From: Alphaproteobacteria bacterium
Lineage (GTDB): Bacteria; Pseudomonadota; Alphaproteobacteria; Rhizobiales; Xanthobacteraceae
NCBI GenBank assembly: GCA_009781045.1
Contig: WQYW01000033.1
Coordinates: forward strand, 1 to 39,001
Length of the DNA: 39,001 bases
Direction of reading: 5' to 3'
Every line of letters starts with the position of its first letter. The first letter of the stretch is position 1. The notes under the pieces were generated by a model. That model saw only the letters and a program-made list of their open reading frames with translations, searched no databases and was not told where the DNA came from. Shown piece after piece: positions 1 through 7,861 of this stretch. A program made the position numbers and the translations under genes.

Positions 1-90
1 AAGACTCTGACCGATCTCGAGATCGACGCGGTGGCCGCCAAAATCATCGGCGAAATCACGCGCAAGACCGGCGGCAGCCTGCGGTCGTGA
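1..90 (+). CDS. pheT: Phenylalanine--tRNA ligase beta subunit, C-terminal end (partial)
   Basis: Only the last 29 codons and the TGA stop are in the window; the rest lies to the left. The peptide ends in a threonine-leucine-threonine-aspartate stretch, an 'AxKII' helix and a 'KTGGSLR' tail. This is how the ferredoxin-fold anticodon-binding (FDX-ACB) domain at the C-terminus of bacterial PheT normally finishes. PheT forms the alpha2-beta2 enzyme that charges tRNA-Phe and carries editing activity. The call rests on this short tail only, so another FDX-ACB protein cannot be fully excluded. No pheT terminator is obvious in the bases that follow. Confidence 0.7.
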   Translation, partial: KTLTDLEIDAVAAKIIGEITRKTGGSLRS

Positions 91-368
91 TCTTCGCCCG
101 CACGTGCTTGCGGGTTGCTCACACGGCACAGGCGTTGCCCCGTTGTGCCCTGTGCGCGAGACCTGCTTCCTTTGCGCAGGATTGAGCAATTGGCGAACAG
201 GTCCAAGGCGACAGCGCGCAACCAGGTGCGGTTTGCCGCCCATCGACCGGAATCGTGATCGACGTCGCGGTTGATCTGCGACGTCGATCACGGTTGCCCC
301 CGGCTTGATCCAGTCGCCGCGCACCACAAGCCGGTTTGTCCACCGCGGCATAGCCTGCGCGGGTGCTG

Positions 369-518
369 TCACCCAGGGTCCCATGGATTGACTACTGACG
401 CACCCGTATCCTCGAAGTCTCTCTTGTTGCGCGTCACAAGAGTAAGGTCGTGAACCATCGCTGTTGCTGCAATCAAACCGTCTCTATCGCCACGTGGCCT
501 GATTGCAGCGATCCGGCC
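369..518 (-). pseudogene. VapC-type PIN toxin, C-terminal remnant (copy 1)
   Basis: On the minus strand this encodes the last ~50 residues of a VapC/FitB-like PIN-domain ribonuclease. It has the 'DGLIAATA' helix with its acidic residue, then 'HDLTLVTRN' and 'RDFEDTG..VVNPW', and a normal stop (TGA, 369-371). The N-terminal two thirds of the toxin are missing: upstream the sequence runs straight into a second copy of the same segment at 529-665. No VapB antitoxin is visible. The fragment has no start or ribosome-binding site and is read as decayed DNA. Confidence 0.7.
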
Positions 519-528
519 AGGAGCAAAG

Positions 529-665
529 GGACCGGGGATTGATCACGGAAACATCCGTATCCTCGAAGTCCTGTTGCGCCTCACAAGAGTTAAATCGTGA
601 ACAAGCGCTGTTGTAGCAGGCAGGCCATCGATATCGGCACGTGGCCTGATTGCACCGATCCGGCC
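529..665 (-). pseudogene. VapC-type PIN toxin, C-terminal remnant (copy 2, frameshifted)
   Basis: This is a tandem direct duplicate of the segment at 379-518; both copies share the outer ends around 'CCGTATCCTCGAAGTC' and 'GTGGCCTGATTGCA'. It encodes 'DIDGLPATTALVHDLTLVRRN', then a 4-nt deletion relative to copy 1 shifts the frame, and 'DFEDTDVSVINP' follows in another frame. It is therefore more decayed than copy 1. The N-terminal PIN half is missing here too, so the duplication probably followed the truncation. Confidence 0.65.
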
Positions 666-1192
666 CCCTTCGACCGAAGTCGCCAGCCGAGACCCGGAGC
701 ATCTGGTCGGCATGGTCCTAACGCAGCCTGCTCACCGATTGCGGCAGGTGACCCACGGATATCGGATCTTGCTCCGTTTCAGAGCAATCCCGCGCCTGAT
801 TTCGCCGCGTATCAGCATGCTCGGTCAGACGCTGCCAGCGACCACGCCCCGCAACGAGGGCACTGTCTTCTCGCAATTGCGTCGAGCCTCGGCGAGCATA
901 TCGGTGTCAACCGGCTGGATCGGAACACGCCATCCCGGCCGGGCACGCTGGCCCGCGCCCCCTCCGCCTCGGCAAAGTGCAAAGTCGTCCTCCCGACGCC
1001 ACCCGCCAGGGTATAGTGGTGCCCATGGCGACGGGCGTGGCCTCGAAAGACCAACACCTTAAATACGAATGGCGGCGGGCCGGTGCCCGACGGCACACGG
1101 ACCATCACCGGCAGCTCCATCGAGGCTTCACCGGGCTGCGGTCGGGGACGGCCGAGGCGCTGGACGTCTCTGGCGACAGTTCAGGCGAAGTC
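666..1192. other. Spacer without recognisable gene
   Basis: About 530 bases between the vapC and hipA remnants. Open frames exist on both strands but have the arginine/proline/serine-rich make-up of GC-rich non-coding frames and no ribosome-binding site. The missing parts of VapC and HipA were not found here. I see nothing supportable in it. Confidence 0.5.
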
Positions 1193-1519
1193 GGTCAATT
1201 CCTCTATGTCGGAGCCGGACAATGGCGGTTGTCTCCGGTTTTCGACGTGAACCCGGCCCTGGACCGAAATCTCCATCTTGAAACTGCGATCCTGGATGGC
1301 GGTGCGCACGACCGTTCCATATCCCTCGCACTCGCTGCGTGTGAGTTTTTCGAGATCCCTGCCGAGGAGGCACGACGGATGGTTCGGGACACGGCTCGCT
1401 GCATATCGGAGGGCTGGCGCGAAGCTCTGCGGCAGGTCGGCGTGTCAGGTGCGTTGGCGCGGGACTACGAGCCAGCCTTCGCACACGCCAAAACCGAGGT
1501 CGCGCGGCGCATTTCGTAA
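1193..1519 (+). pseudogene. HipA-like serine/threonine kinase toxin, C-terminal remnant
   Basis: The final ~107 codons match the C-terminus of HipA-family kinases: 'FLYVG.GQWRLSPVFDVNP', a short linker with 'LETAI', then the all-helical tail with 'FFEIPAEEARRM', 'GWREALRQVGV' and 'EPAFAH', ending at TAA (1517-1519). HipA phosphorylates a glutamyl-tRNA synthetase and is neutralised by HipB. The ATP-binding core, catalytic loop and P-loop, normally ~300 residues upstream, are absent, and the frame to the left is unrelated low-complexity sequence. No HipB antitoxin is seen. It cannot be an active kinase. Confidence 0.65.
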
Positions 1520-1841
1520 AATCTGACGGGTAGCGCCTTCCGTGCTGGTCAAATCGCGCCATGAAGGCCCTGTGGCCTCCCCTTTGCTTCCAACCATCCA
1601 TTTTGTCTTTCTGTCGGGATCGTCGGAACGAAAGGCAGGGACTTTCAGGCCGCACCAGACCAGAGACTTTTCAGCTCGCTCATGCCTCCTGGCGCAGGTA
1701 ACCGATCCATCTTCCTCTCACAGATCTGGTGTAATCTGCGGAAAGCACATCGAGGCTCAGGCACACGTGAAGCGGGTTCGATGGATACACGCCAAATGCA
1801 TCCGCGATACCATCGGCGGTGAGACTTCCCTTGTCTCCAGC
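1520..1841. other. Spacer without recognisable gene
   Basis: About 320 bases between the hipA remnant and the end of the TPR gene on the opposite strand. No RNA gene, terminator with a clear U tract or credible ORF was recognised. Confidence 0.45.
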
Positions 1842-4106
1842 TCATAAGCCATAGCGTTTTATGATGTGCTGATGGCGCTCGGTGTCGCCTCCCGCCGCGC
1901 GTGCGAGATCCAGCCAGGCCCAGGGATGGGCAAATCCGCCCGTGAGGTCGCGCAGCCGGGCATCAATCTGTGCCGCCGGTGTGGTGGCCGGCGTGGCGAG
2001 AAAGAGGCAGATGCCGGGCAGTGTCGCTCCCTCCCGTTCGGGGTCCGCAACCGCGTAGTCGTCACTGCTCACCCGCCGCAGCAACCATTCGTCGGCCTCC
2101 AGGGCAGTGCGCAGCCTGGCAAGAGACTCTTTGCCAGGATCGGCACCGTCCAGCAGCCAGGAGACACAGCCACCCGCACGGCTGACATGGACGACCCGGA
2201 ATGGCGGCAGCCAGCTCTCCCGCTCCTCCTCGTCCTCCGGAACCGGCTCCAGTAATGCTGCGTCAAATACGACCTCATCATGGACATGCTGCGCGACGCC
2301 CGGGCGAGCGATCTCGACCACCTGGGCCGTCACCGGACCGGTGCGCTGCGCCACGTAAAGACGGCTGCGCCCTTCGTCCTCGAAGGCCACCCGGATCCAT
2401 CCCCACTCCTCCCGCACCGGGCCTTCGGCGTCGGTAAGTTTCATGCCGAGACGGGCGGCACTCCAGCGCACCATATCCCAGTCGCCGAGCGCGCTCGCAG
2501 CCGTCAACAGATCCCAGTCGGCGGCACCCGGCTGATCGCTATGTTCTGCCAGTACTCTGCGCAGCAGCGCCGCGCGTGCGAGATCGCCCTCTTCCATCGC
2601 CGCCCGGGCGGCCAGCCCATGCACGGCGGCAAATTCGAAATCCGGCGCCAGCGCCATGATCTCCGCGGTGCGCTGCGCCACCTCGCGCCATCGCCCCTTT
2701 TCCTGGGCCAGTCGGACAAGGCACCATCTTGCGATCTGTTCCTGGGAGGCCTCAACGAAGCCAGCAAGGCGGGTGACTTCCATGTCGGCGTTGCCATGGC
2801 CCAAAGACAGGTCCAGCAGACGGAGCGCCACGGAGGTGGATTGCGGATGTTTCTCCAGGAACGCCCACAACAGCTCATGGCCCGACGTGGGCGCGCCACA
2901 GGCCTCACTTGCCAGCGACGCCGCCAGCACCAGATCCTCGTCGTCGGGGCGCTCGCGACAGGAGAGGGCCAGCAGCTCAATATCGTGTTCGGGATTGCGC
3001 TCCGGGATAGTCTGCAGATGCGCCAGGAGTTCCCCGGCCGGTACCGGCAGTCTGCCTGCGGGCTCCGCCGCAATCCGCTGCTCAAGTTCAAGGATGGCTT
3101 CTGCTGCCCCGCCATCGCGCCGCAGCTGCGGCAGCTGGCGGCGCGCCGCATCCAGCGCCCGCCGCGCCGTCCACAGCGATCCGCGCGTCAGAGCCAGCCG
3201 CGCATGCTGGAGCGCGATGGTGAGACAGTTGCGATGGGCGCCTTTGCCCTCGAGTTCGCCAATTGCGGTCGCCAGCTGTCGGCCGAGCTGCCAGTTGTTG
3301 CGTTCCGGCGCGGCCGCCACGATGGCATCGACCGCCTGCCCCCATGCCCGATAATGTCCGCCGGCAAGATCGCTGAAGGCGGGCAGCGCCGCTATGGCAT
3401 CCGTCACTCGCCCGACACTGGCGAGGCACTGCGCCCGCAGAAGATCGCTGTCCAGTGCGAAATGGTCATCCGCCGGGTCTTCGCCCTGTTCCAGCCGCTC
3501 CAGCGCATGGGCAGGACCCCGGGTGTGCAGGAACGAGCGCACCAGGATATTTCTGAAACCAAAATCGGAATCCCCACCCGCCTCGCGCAGGCGCAGTCCC
3601 TGCGCCTCCAGAAAGGCCTGCGCCTCGTCATGACGGCCCTGATCGATCAGGGCGTCGGCATATTCGCCGCTGATGCAGTCAAAGCACACGCATGAAGGCT
3701 CCACGCGTTCGAGCGTTTCCGCGGCCAGGCTGATGCGCTCTTCGGCCCAGCCTAGTCCGTCGACATTGGCATAGCAGCACAGCAGGTCATGTGCGGTGCA
3801 GACCGATTGCGGGCAACCGATGGTGTCGTCGCGATGGGCGAATTCAAGCAGCTCGACCGCTTCGCGCAGTGCGCGTGTTCCCTCGCCACCGCGGGCGATA
3901 CGCGCCTGCAGCCCCCAGTGACGGAAAAAGACCTCCAGCCAGCTGTGCCTGAGGCTGCGTGCCGCTGCCAGTGCTTCCGGCAGCATGGCCTCGGCTTCTT
4001 CAACTTCCGCACCCGGGATCCGGTCGATCAGATCCGCGATGCGCGAACGGCCGTCATCGCGCAGCTCCTCTTCCAGTTCCGATACCCACTGCCAGATATC
4101 CGTCAT
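1842..4106 (-). CDS. Large TPR-type helical-repeat protein paired with an HSP90-family ATPase
   Basis: This encodes 754 residues, acidic and alanine/leucine/glutamate/arginine-rich, with no signal peptide or membrane segment, so it is probably cytosolic. Residues ~30-530 are helical pairs with TPR-like periodicity (for example 'YADALIDQGRHDEAQAFLEAQGL' near 150-170 and the repeated 'L.LA...L' pattern to ~500). A Cys cluster 'CVCFDC' lies near 137-142. The last ~200 residues are less repetitive and rich in beta-type and tryptophan-containing segments, ending in 'HIIKRYGL'. The ATG overlaps the stop of the upstream HSP90-like gene as ATGA, so the two are translationally coupled. By position it is the dedicated partner, possibly a cochaperone or client adaptor, of that ATPase; this is inferred. 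The C-terminal domain matches no family I can name. Confidence 0.8.
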   Translation of the reverse strand: MTDIWQWVSELEEELRDDGRSRIADLIDRIPGAEVEEAEAMLPEALAAARSLRHSWLEVFFRHWGLQARIARGGEGTRALREAVELLEFAHRDDTIGCPQSVCTAHDLLCCYANVDGLGWAEERISLAAETLERVEPSCVCFDCISGEYADALIDQGRHDEAQAFLEAQGLRLREAGGDSDFGFRNILVRSFLHTRGPAHALERLEQGEDPADDHFALDSDLLRAQCLASVGRVTDAIAALPAFSDLAGGHYRAWGQAVDAIVAAAPERNNWQLGRQLATAIGELEGKGAHRNCLTIALQHARLALTRGSLWTARRALDAARRQLPQLRRDGGAAEAILELEQRIAAEPAGRLPVPAGELLAHLQTIPERNPEHDIELLALSCRERPDDEDLVLAASLASEACGAPTSGHELLWAFLEKHPQSTSVALRLLDLSLGHGNADMEVTRLAGFVEASQEQIARWCLVRLAQEKGRWREVAQRTAEIMALAPDFEFAAVHGLAARAAMEEGDLARAALLRRVLAEHSDQPGAADWDLLTAASALGDWDMVRWSAARLGMKLTDAEGPVREEWGWIRVAFEDEGRSRLYVAQRTGPVTAQVVEIARPGVAQHVHDEVVFDAALLEPVPEDEEERESWLPPFRVVHVSRAGGCVSWLLDGADPGKESLARLRTALEADEWLLRRVSSDDYAVADPEREGATLPGICLFLATPATTPAAQIDARLRDLTGGFAHPWAWLDLARAAGGDTERHQHIIKRYGL

Positions 4107-5923
4107 CCCCGGTCTCCCTGCCCCATCAGCGCCAGCGCCGCCTCACCTATTGTGCTGAGCGCCACACGCAGGTCGGGCTGTTCGTCGCGATCCTGCGCGG
4201 TATTGAGAAGCTGTTTGATGGCCTTCAGCAGTGCGCCGGCCCGGCCCGCCGCTTCCCCCTCCCCCGCCGCAAGCAGCGCGGCAATGGCGGGATTGTCGAG
4301 ATTGACATAGAGGCGCGAGCGCACCGAGCCGTCGATGCCGGCCGTGAAATTCCGTACCAGTCGCAGCGCCGTCATCGAGATCCGCTTGTCGGCCTCGTCA
4401 CTCTCGAGCCGGCGTTTCAGTTCCGCCTCGCGATCCGGCACCACCACAAGCGGCAACTCCACGGGCAGGAAGCGCGCGGCGATCACCTGTTCGCCGTCAC
4501 CCAGCAGCCGCGTCAGAAGTTCAAGCCTGGCGGGCGCAATCGCCTCTTCGCTGAAAAGAACACGATTGCCTTTTTCGGTGCCGATCTCAATCACGCGCGT
4601 GTTATGCCGGCTCGCCCATTGGCGCAGGAAAGGAAGAACCGCATAGCGATCGCCGTCCGCCACCGCAACGCCCAGCATGCGAAACAGCATGTCCTCGAAA
4701 CCACCGGTGGAGAAACCGACATGGACCATGCCGTCATGGCGCAGCAGGCGCGCGCGCAGATCGCCCTGGGAACTCGGAATCCGCACCTCATCGGCGAGCA
4801 GCTCAAACAGGCGGTCATCACAAAGCGCGGCGCCCAGCAGCGCCTCGTTGTGGCGCTCCAGGATCCGGCGCCAGACCTCGGGCTCTGAGCGCGCGATGGC
4901 GGCCAGACCCGACACTGCGGCTTCGCCGATGGCATGCCGGGCGGCGCGATAGGCATCGTTGCGCTGCAGGGCCTCGCGGCTCGCAGTCGGCAGCAGGCGG
5001 TCGGATTCAACCACGCCGCCCATGAACCCGGCCCAGCCCGGCAGGAGATCGCGGGCATCGTCGTCGAGCAACATGCCGCGCAGGAAAACCGAGAGATTGC
5101 GGTTGTCGCTGTTGCCGTAGCTGCCGCCGTCCTGGACCCAGAGCAGCCCGCGGAGGTCATCCCCCTCCACCGGCATGGTGCAGAGCGGCGTGAAGCGCTG
5201 CTCAAAGCGCGCGGCAAATTCGAGCCGCCGCTTGCGCGCCTGGAGGGGATGTGCTGCCGGTTGAGACGGGTCGGCCTGCCAGGGCGGGCGTTCCGCGTTC
5301 AGCGGTGTGGTTCGCGCACCGACAAAGACCGGGACCCTCAGCAGGGCGCAGTAGCGTCCGAGGACGCGGGCCAGATAATCGTCGCCGGAAAGCTTGCCGA
5401 ATTCCTCGCGCAGATCCAGTTCAACCGTGGTCCCGACCGCGCCCGGCGCCACTTCGGTGACGACATATTGCTGGGCGTTGTTGGACTGGTAGCACCAGCC
5501 TTTCTCCGGCTCCTGATAGGAGCAGGTGGTTAGCGTGACCGAGCGGGCGATCCCGAAAGCCGACAGGAAGCCGAGGCCGAACATGCCGATCAGCTCATCG
5601 CGGGCACCTTCGCGCTGACGCAGAAGGCGGGTATAGCCGACACCGACGGTGGCGAGATAGTCGTGGATTTCGCGCTCCGTCAGCCCGCTGCCGGTATCGG
5701 TGATGGTCACGATCTGCCGGGCGATATCGGCGCTGACGCGGATTGACGCCCCCTCGGCGCTGAAGGCGGGGTCATCCAGCCGCCGGCGCAGGATGGAATC
5801 ATGGGCGTTCTGCACCAGTTCGCGCAGCGCCACCAGCGGGGTGGAGTAGAGGTGCTCGCCCAGGACCGTCATCAGACCAGCGAGATTGACGTTCGATGTA
5901 TGCAGGGTGGGGGACAGGTTCAT
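4103..5923 (-). CDS. HSP90-family (HtpG-like) GHKL ATPase, divergent
   Basis: The protein has 606 residues. Residues 1-190 form an HSP90-type ATP-binding domain with all three Bergerat motifs: the N-box 'LRELVQNAHDS' (33-43, E35 and N39), 'DTGSG' (76-80) and the glycine lid 'GMFGLGF' (113-119). A middle domain follows, with the HSP90-like 'VFLRGMLLDDD.RDLLP' around 300 and 'ESDRLLPTASREALQ' near 330, then a helical C-terminal part. It is close to HtpG in length but clearly divergent, and no EEVD-type tail is present. The ATG at 5923 is chosen because homology begins there; the open frame extends 67 codons further upstream but looks non-coding. The ribosome-binding site is weak. It is the first gene of a two-gene operon with the TPR protein. 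It is probably a specialised chaperone, distinct from housekeeping HtpG. Confidence 0.88.
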   Translation of the reverse strand: MNLSPTLHTSNVNLAGLMTVLGEHLYSTPLVALRELVQNAHDSILRRRLDDPAFSAEGASIRVSADIARQIVTITDTGSGLTEREIHDYLATVGVGYTRLLRQREGARDELIGMFGLGFLSAFGIARSVTLTTCSYQEPEKGWCYQSNNAQQYVVTEVAPGAVGTTVELDLREEFGKLSGDDYLARVLGRYCALLRVPVFVGARTTPLNAERPPWQADPSQPAAHPLQARKRRLEFAARFEQRFTPLCTMPVEGDDLRGLLWVQDGGSYGNSDNRNLSVFLRGMLLDDDARDLLPGWAGFMGGVVESDRLLPTASREALQRNDAYRAARHAIGEAAVSGLAAIARSEPEVWRRILERHNEALLGAALCDDRLFELLADEVRIPSSQGDLRARLLRHDGMVHVGFSTGGFEDMLFRMLGVAVADGDRYAVLPFLRQWASRHNTRVIEIGTEKGNRVLFSEEAIAPARLELLTRLLGDGEQVIAARFLPVELPLVVVPDREAELKRRLESDEADKRISMTALRLVRNFTAGIDGSVRSRLYVNLDNPAIAALLAAGEGEAAGRAGALLKAIKQLLNTAQDRDEQPDLRVALSTIGEAALALMGQGDRG

Positions 5924-6016
5924 CACGCTGACAGCATCAGGAATGGAATCCGAAGGGAGGAACTGAGCTAAAGGAGGAATGTGGCTCAACTGTTGCGGAG
6001 ATGACAGAAAACGTAA

Positions 6017-6042
6017 CGGGCCGCACCGCGGCCCGGCTTTTT
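6017..6042. terminator. GC-rich hairpin, probable transcription terminator
   Basis: A perfect 8-bp stem (6017-6024 with 6028-6035, CGGGCCGC/GCGGCCCG) with a 3-nt loop. It is followed on the plus strand by GCTTTTT; on the minus strand the downstream sequence is only moderately T-rich (TTACGTTTTC). It lies between the end of the amine oxidase gene and the start of the HSP90-like gene, both minus, so its natural job is to end the amine-oxidase transcript and insulate the chaperone operon. Confidence 0.6.
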
Positions 6043-6060
6043 GCGGAACAATGCAGATTG

Positions 6061-7464
6061 CTAATCGGCCAGCGCCCCGATTCTCCGCAACGCTGCCTCG
6101 GCCGCGGCAAGGCCGCTCTCCCATGCCCCCTCGACGGTGCCCCAGAGGGTTTCATGGGTGGCCTCGCCGGCGAGAAACAGATTGCCGAGCGGCTCCGTCA
6201 GGATCCGTCGCGACATCTGCCCTCCCGGGGTGGCGGCCGACATTGCGCCCTTGACATAGGGCGCGGCGTTCCAGCGCGTCGCTGCCACCGACTTCACGGC
6301 GCGTCCCGCAGCACCGCCGAACAGTCGGGAGATCCATTCCCTGGCGAAATCCGCCATGGCCTGTTCGCCCTGGGCCGAGAGATCCCGGCCGAAACTGCCG
6401 CCGACATCCAGCGAGCACAGCGAGGTGCCCTCGATATTGGCAAACAAAAGCCCGGTCCGGGTCGAGTCGCTCTGCTCGATCAGCAGGTCGTTGGGGGCCA
6501 GACCAAGCGGATTTCCGCTCAATTGCAGCATGATGTGATCATAGGAGCCAAGCCCCAGTTTTGCTGCGGCATCAAGCGTGCGTCTGGGCAGTTCAGGTGA
6601 AAACCGGATGTCACCGCTGGTCAGCACATTGGTCGACACCGTGACGATGGCGGCACGGGCCGCGATCCGCCCGGTCGGCGTCTCCACCGCAACCTCGCGG
6701 CCGCTCCAGTTGATCCGGCTCACCGGAGCCGACAGCGTGACCGGAATCTGCTCGCCGAAGCGGGCGATCAGAGTGCCCAGTCCCTGCGGGCAGCCCAGCG
6801 CGATATTGCGGTCCTGCGCCCGCGCCTTGTCGATCGCCGACAATTCCTTGAGGTCCTTGCCGGCATAGGCCGCCCCGAGGCTGAATTCGACCGTGCCCAG
6901 AAAATCGCCGAGGTCTTTGGCGACGTCTTTTGCCGCCAGCACCGTGGCGCAGGAACTGTCGAGCTTGCCCCGCGCCGCCTCTTCAATGGCCCGGTTGGCG
7001 CGGCCGACTGCCGCGAGGTATTTCTCGATCTCGCGGCCACGGGCATCGCGCCGGCCGATGCGGAGCCTCTGTCCGAGCGGCAGCGCCGCGACCTCCAGAC
7101 CGATACTGGGTACGAGCTGGGCTATGGTACCGTCGGGATTGTGGAGCCAGCGCGCGCCACGATCGAAAGCGACATCCAGAGTGCCCTGATCGGTGATGCA
7201 GCGCCCGCCGATCTGCGGTCCGGCCTCCACCACCACGACCTTGCGGTTGGCCCCCATGATGCGGCGCGCCGCAGCGATACCGGCGGCTCCGGCGCCGACC
7301 ACAACGATGTCGGCGTCCCGGGAGCGGGCCAGAGGCGCGCCATGGGACGACACCGGCAGCGCCGCAAGCCCGGCGGCCGCGCTCAGAAAGCCACGTCGCG
7401 TCAGCATCGCCCGGTGACGATGCCAGGCTTCGTTCACCTTCCCTGCCTCAGGATCCATTTTCAT
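6061..7464 (-). CDS. FAD-dependent amine oxidase (flavin monoamine oxidase family) with Tat signal
   Basis: About 467 residues from the chosen start. Near the N-terminus is a twin-arginine signal, 'TRRGFLSAAAGLAALP', followed by 'SSHGAP', so export as a folded, flavin-loaded protein is likely. The mature part begins with the Rossmann dinucleotide motif 'VVVGAGAAGIAAARRI' and an acidic strand end 'VVEAGPQIGGR', and closes with the family's C-terminal FAD motif 'LFLAGEATH..LWGTVEGAWESG'. Such enzymes oxidise primary or polyamines or amino acids to aldehyde/keto product, ammonia and H2O2; the substrate cannot be read here. Starts at 7488 (TTG), 7482, 7464 and 7407 are possible. I prefer 7464, 4 nt after the SnoaL gene stop, which implies coupling; 7407 would give the most typical short Tat n-region. 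Confidence 0.85.
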   Translation of the reverse strand: MKMDPEAGKVNEAWHRHRAMLTRRGFLSAAAGLAALPVSSHGAPLARSRDADIVVVGAGAAGIAAARRIMGANRKVVVVEAGPQIGGRCITDQGTLDVAFDRGARWLHNPDGTIAQLVPSIGLEVAALPLGQRLRIGRRDARGREIEKYLAAVGRANRAIEEAARGKLDSSCATVLAAKDVAKDLGDFLGTVEFSLGAAYAGKDLKELSAIDKARAQDRNIALGCPQGLGTLIARFGEQIPVTLSAPVSRINWSGREVAVETPTGRIAARAAIVTVSTNVLTSGDIRFSPELPRRTLDAAAKLGLGSYDHIMLQLSGNPLGLAPNDLLIEQSDSTRTGLLFANIEGTSLCSLDVGGSFGRDLSAQGEQAMADFAREWISRLFGGAAGRAVKSVAATRWNAAPYVKGAMSAATPGGQMSRRILTEPLGNLFLAGEATHETLWGTVEGAWESGLAAAEAALRRIGALAD

Positions 7465-7468
7465 CTCG

Positions 7469-7861
7469 TCACGCCCCGGCATCCTCAACCTGCAACTGCT
7501 CGGCCATCAGCCGGCTCAGCATCTCAAGCGCCCTCAGCGGTCGCACCATGGTCCGGAAACGGGTGATGCGGCCATCCTCATCGAAGCCGATGATCTCCAC
7601 ACCATTGATCCGGATCCCGTCGATCACGCTCTCGAATTCCAGCACCGCCCCAGCCTGGGCCCTCCATTGCCCGATATAGCCGAAGCCGGGCCCGCAAAGC
7701 ACGCGCATGCTGCAGAGGAGATATGTCCGGACCTGGTCCCGGCCACGCCGCGGCGGATAGAAGAACGGGGTCTCCAGGACGACATCGGGATGGAGCAGAT
7801 CGCCGAGCAGCGCGCCATCGCGCGAAGAGATGAAGCCGACCCATCTCTCGATATCCGCCAT
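7469..7861 (-). CDS. SnoaL-like / NTF2-fold protein
   Basis: 130 residues from the ATG at 7861, which has a GGGGGT Shine-Dalgarno 7 nt upstream; a GTG three codons earlier is the alternative. The sequence 'IERWVGFISSRDGALLGDLLHPDVVLETPFF' followed by 'VIDGIRINGVEIIGFDEDGRITRFRTMVRPL' has the alpha+beta cone pattern of SnoaL-like polyketide-cyclase/NTF2 domains. These are small enzymes or binding proteins acting on hydrophobic ligands. No signal peptide is visible. It is the first gene of a probable two-gene unit with the amine oxidase downstream. NTF2-fold proteins have too many functions for a specific role. Confidence 0.75.
   Translation of the reverse strand: MADIERWVGFISSRDGALLGDLLHPDVVLETPFFYPPRRGRDQVRTYLLCSMRVLCGPGFGYIGQWRAQAGAVLEFESVIDGIRINGVEIIGFDEDGRITRFRTMVRPLRALEMLSRLMAEQLQVEDAGA

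Noticed and set aside
812..1120. Minus-strand frame containing a Walker-A-like GGVGRTTL
   Set aside because: The motif stands alone without the rest of a ParA/AAA domain, in sequence of non-coding composition.
2280..3695. 471-codon plus-strand frame opposite the TPR gene
   Set aside because: Arginine/glutamine/histidine-rich composition with no motif; it arises from the third-position GC of the real minus-strand gene.
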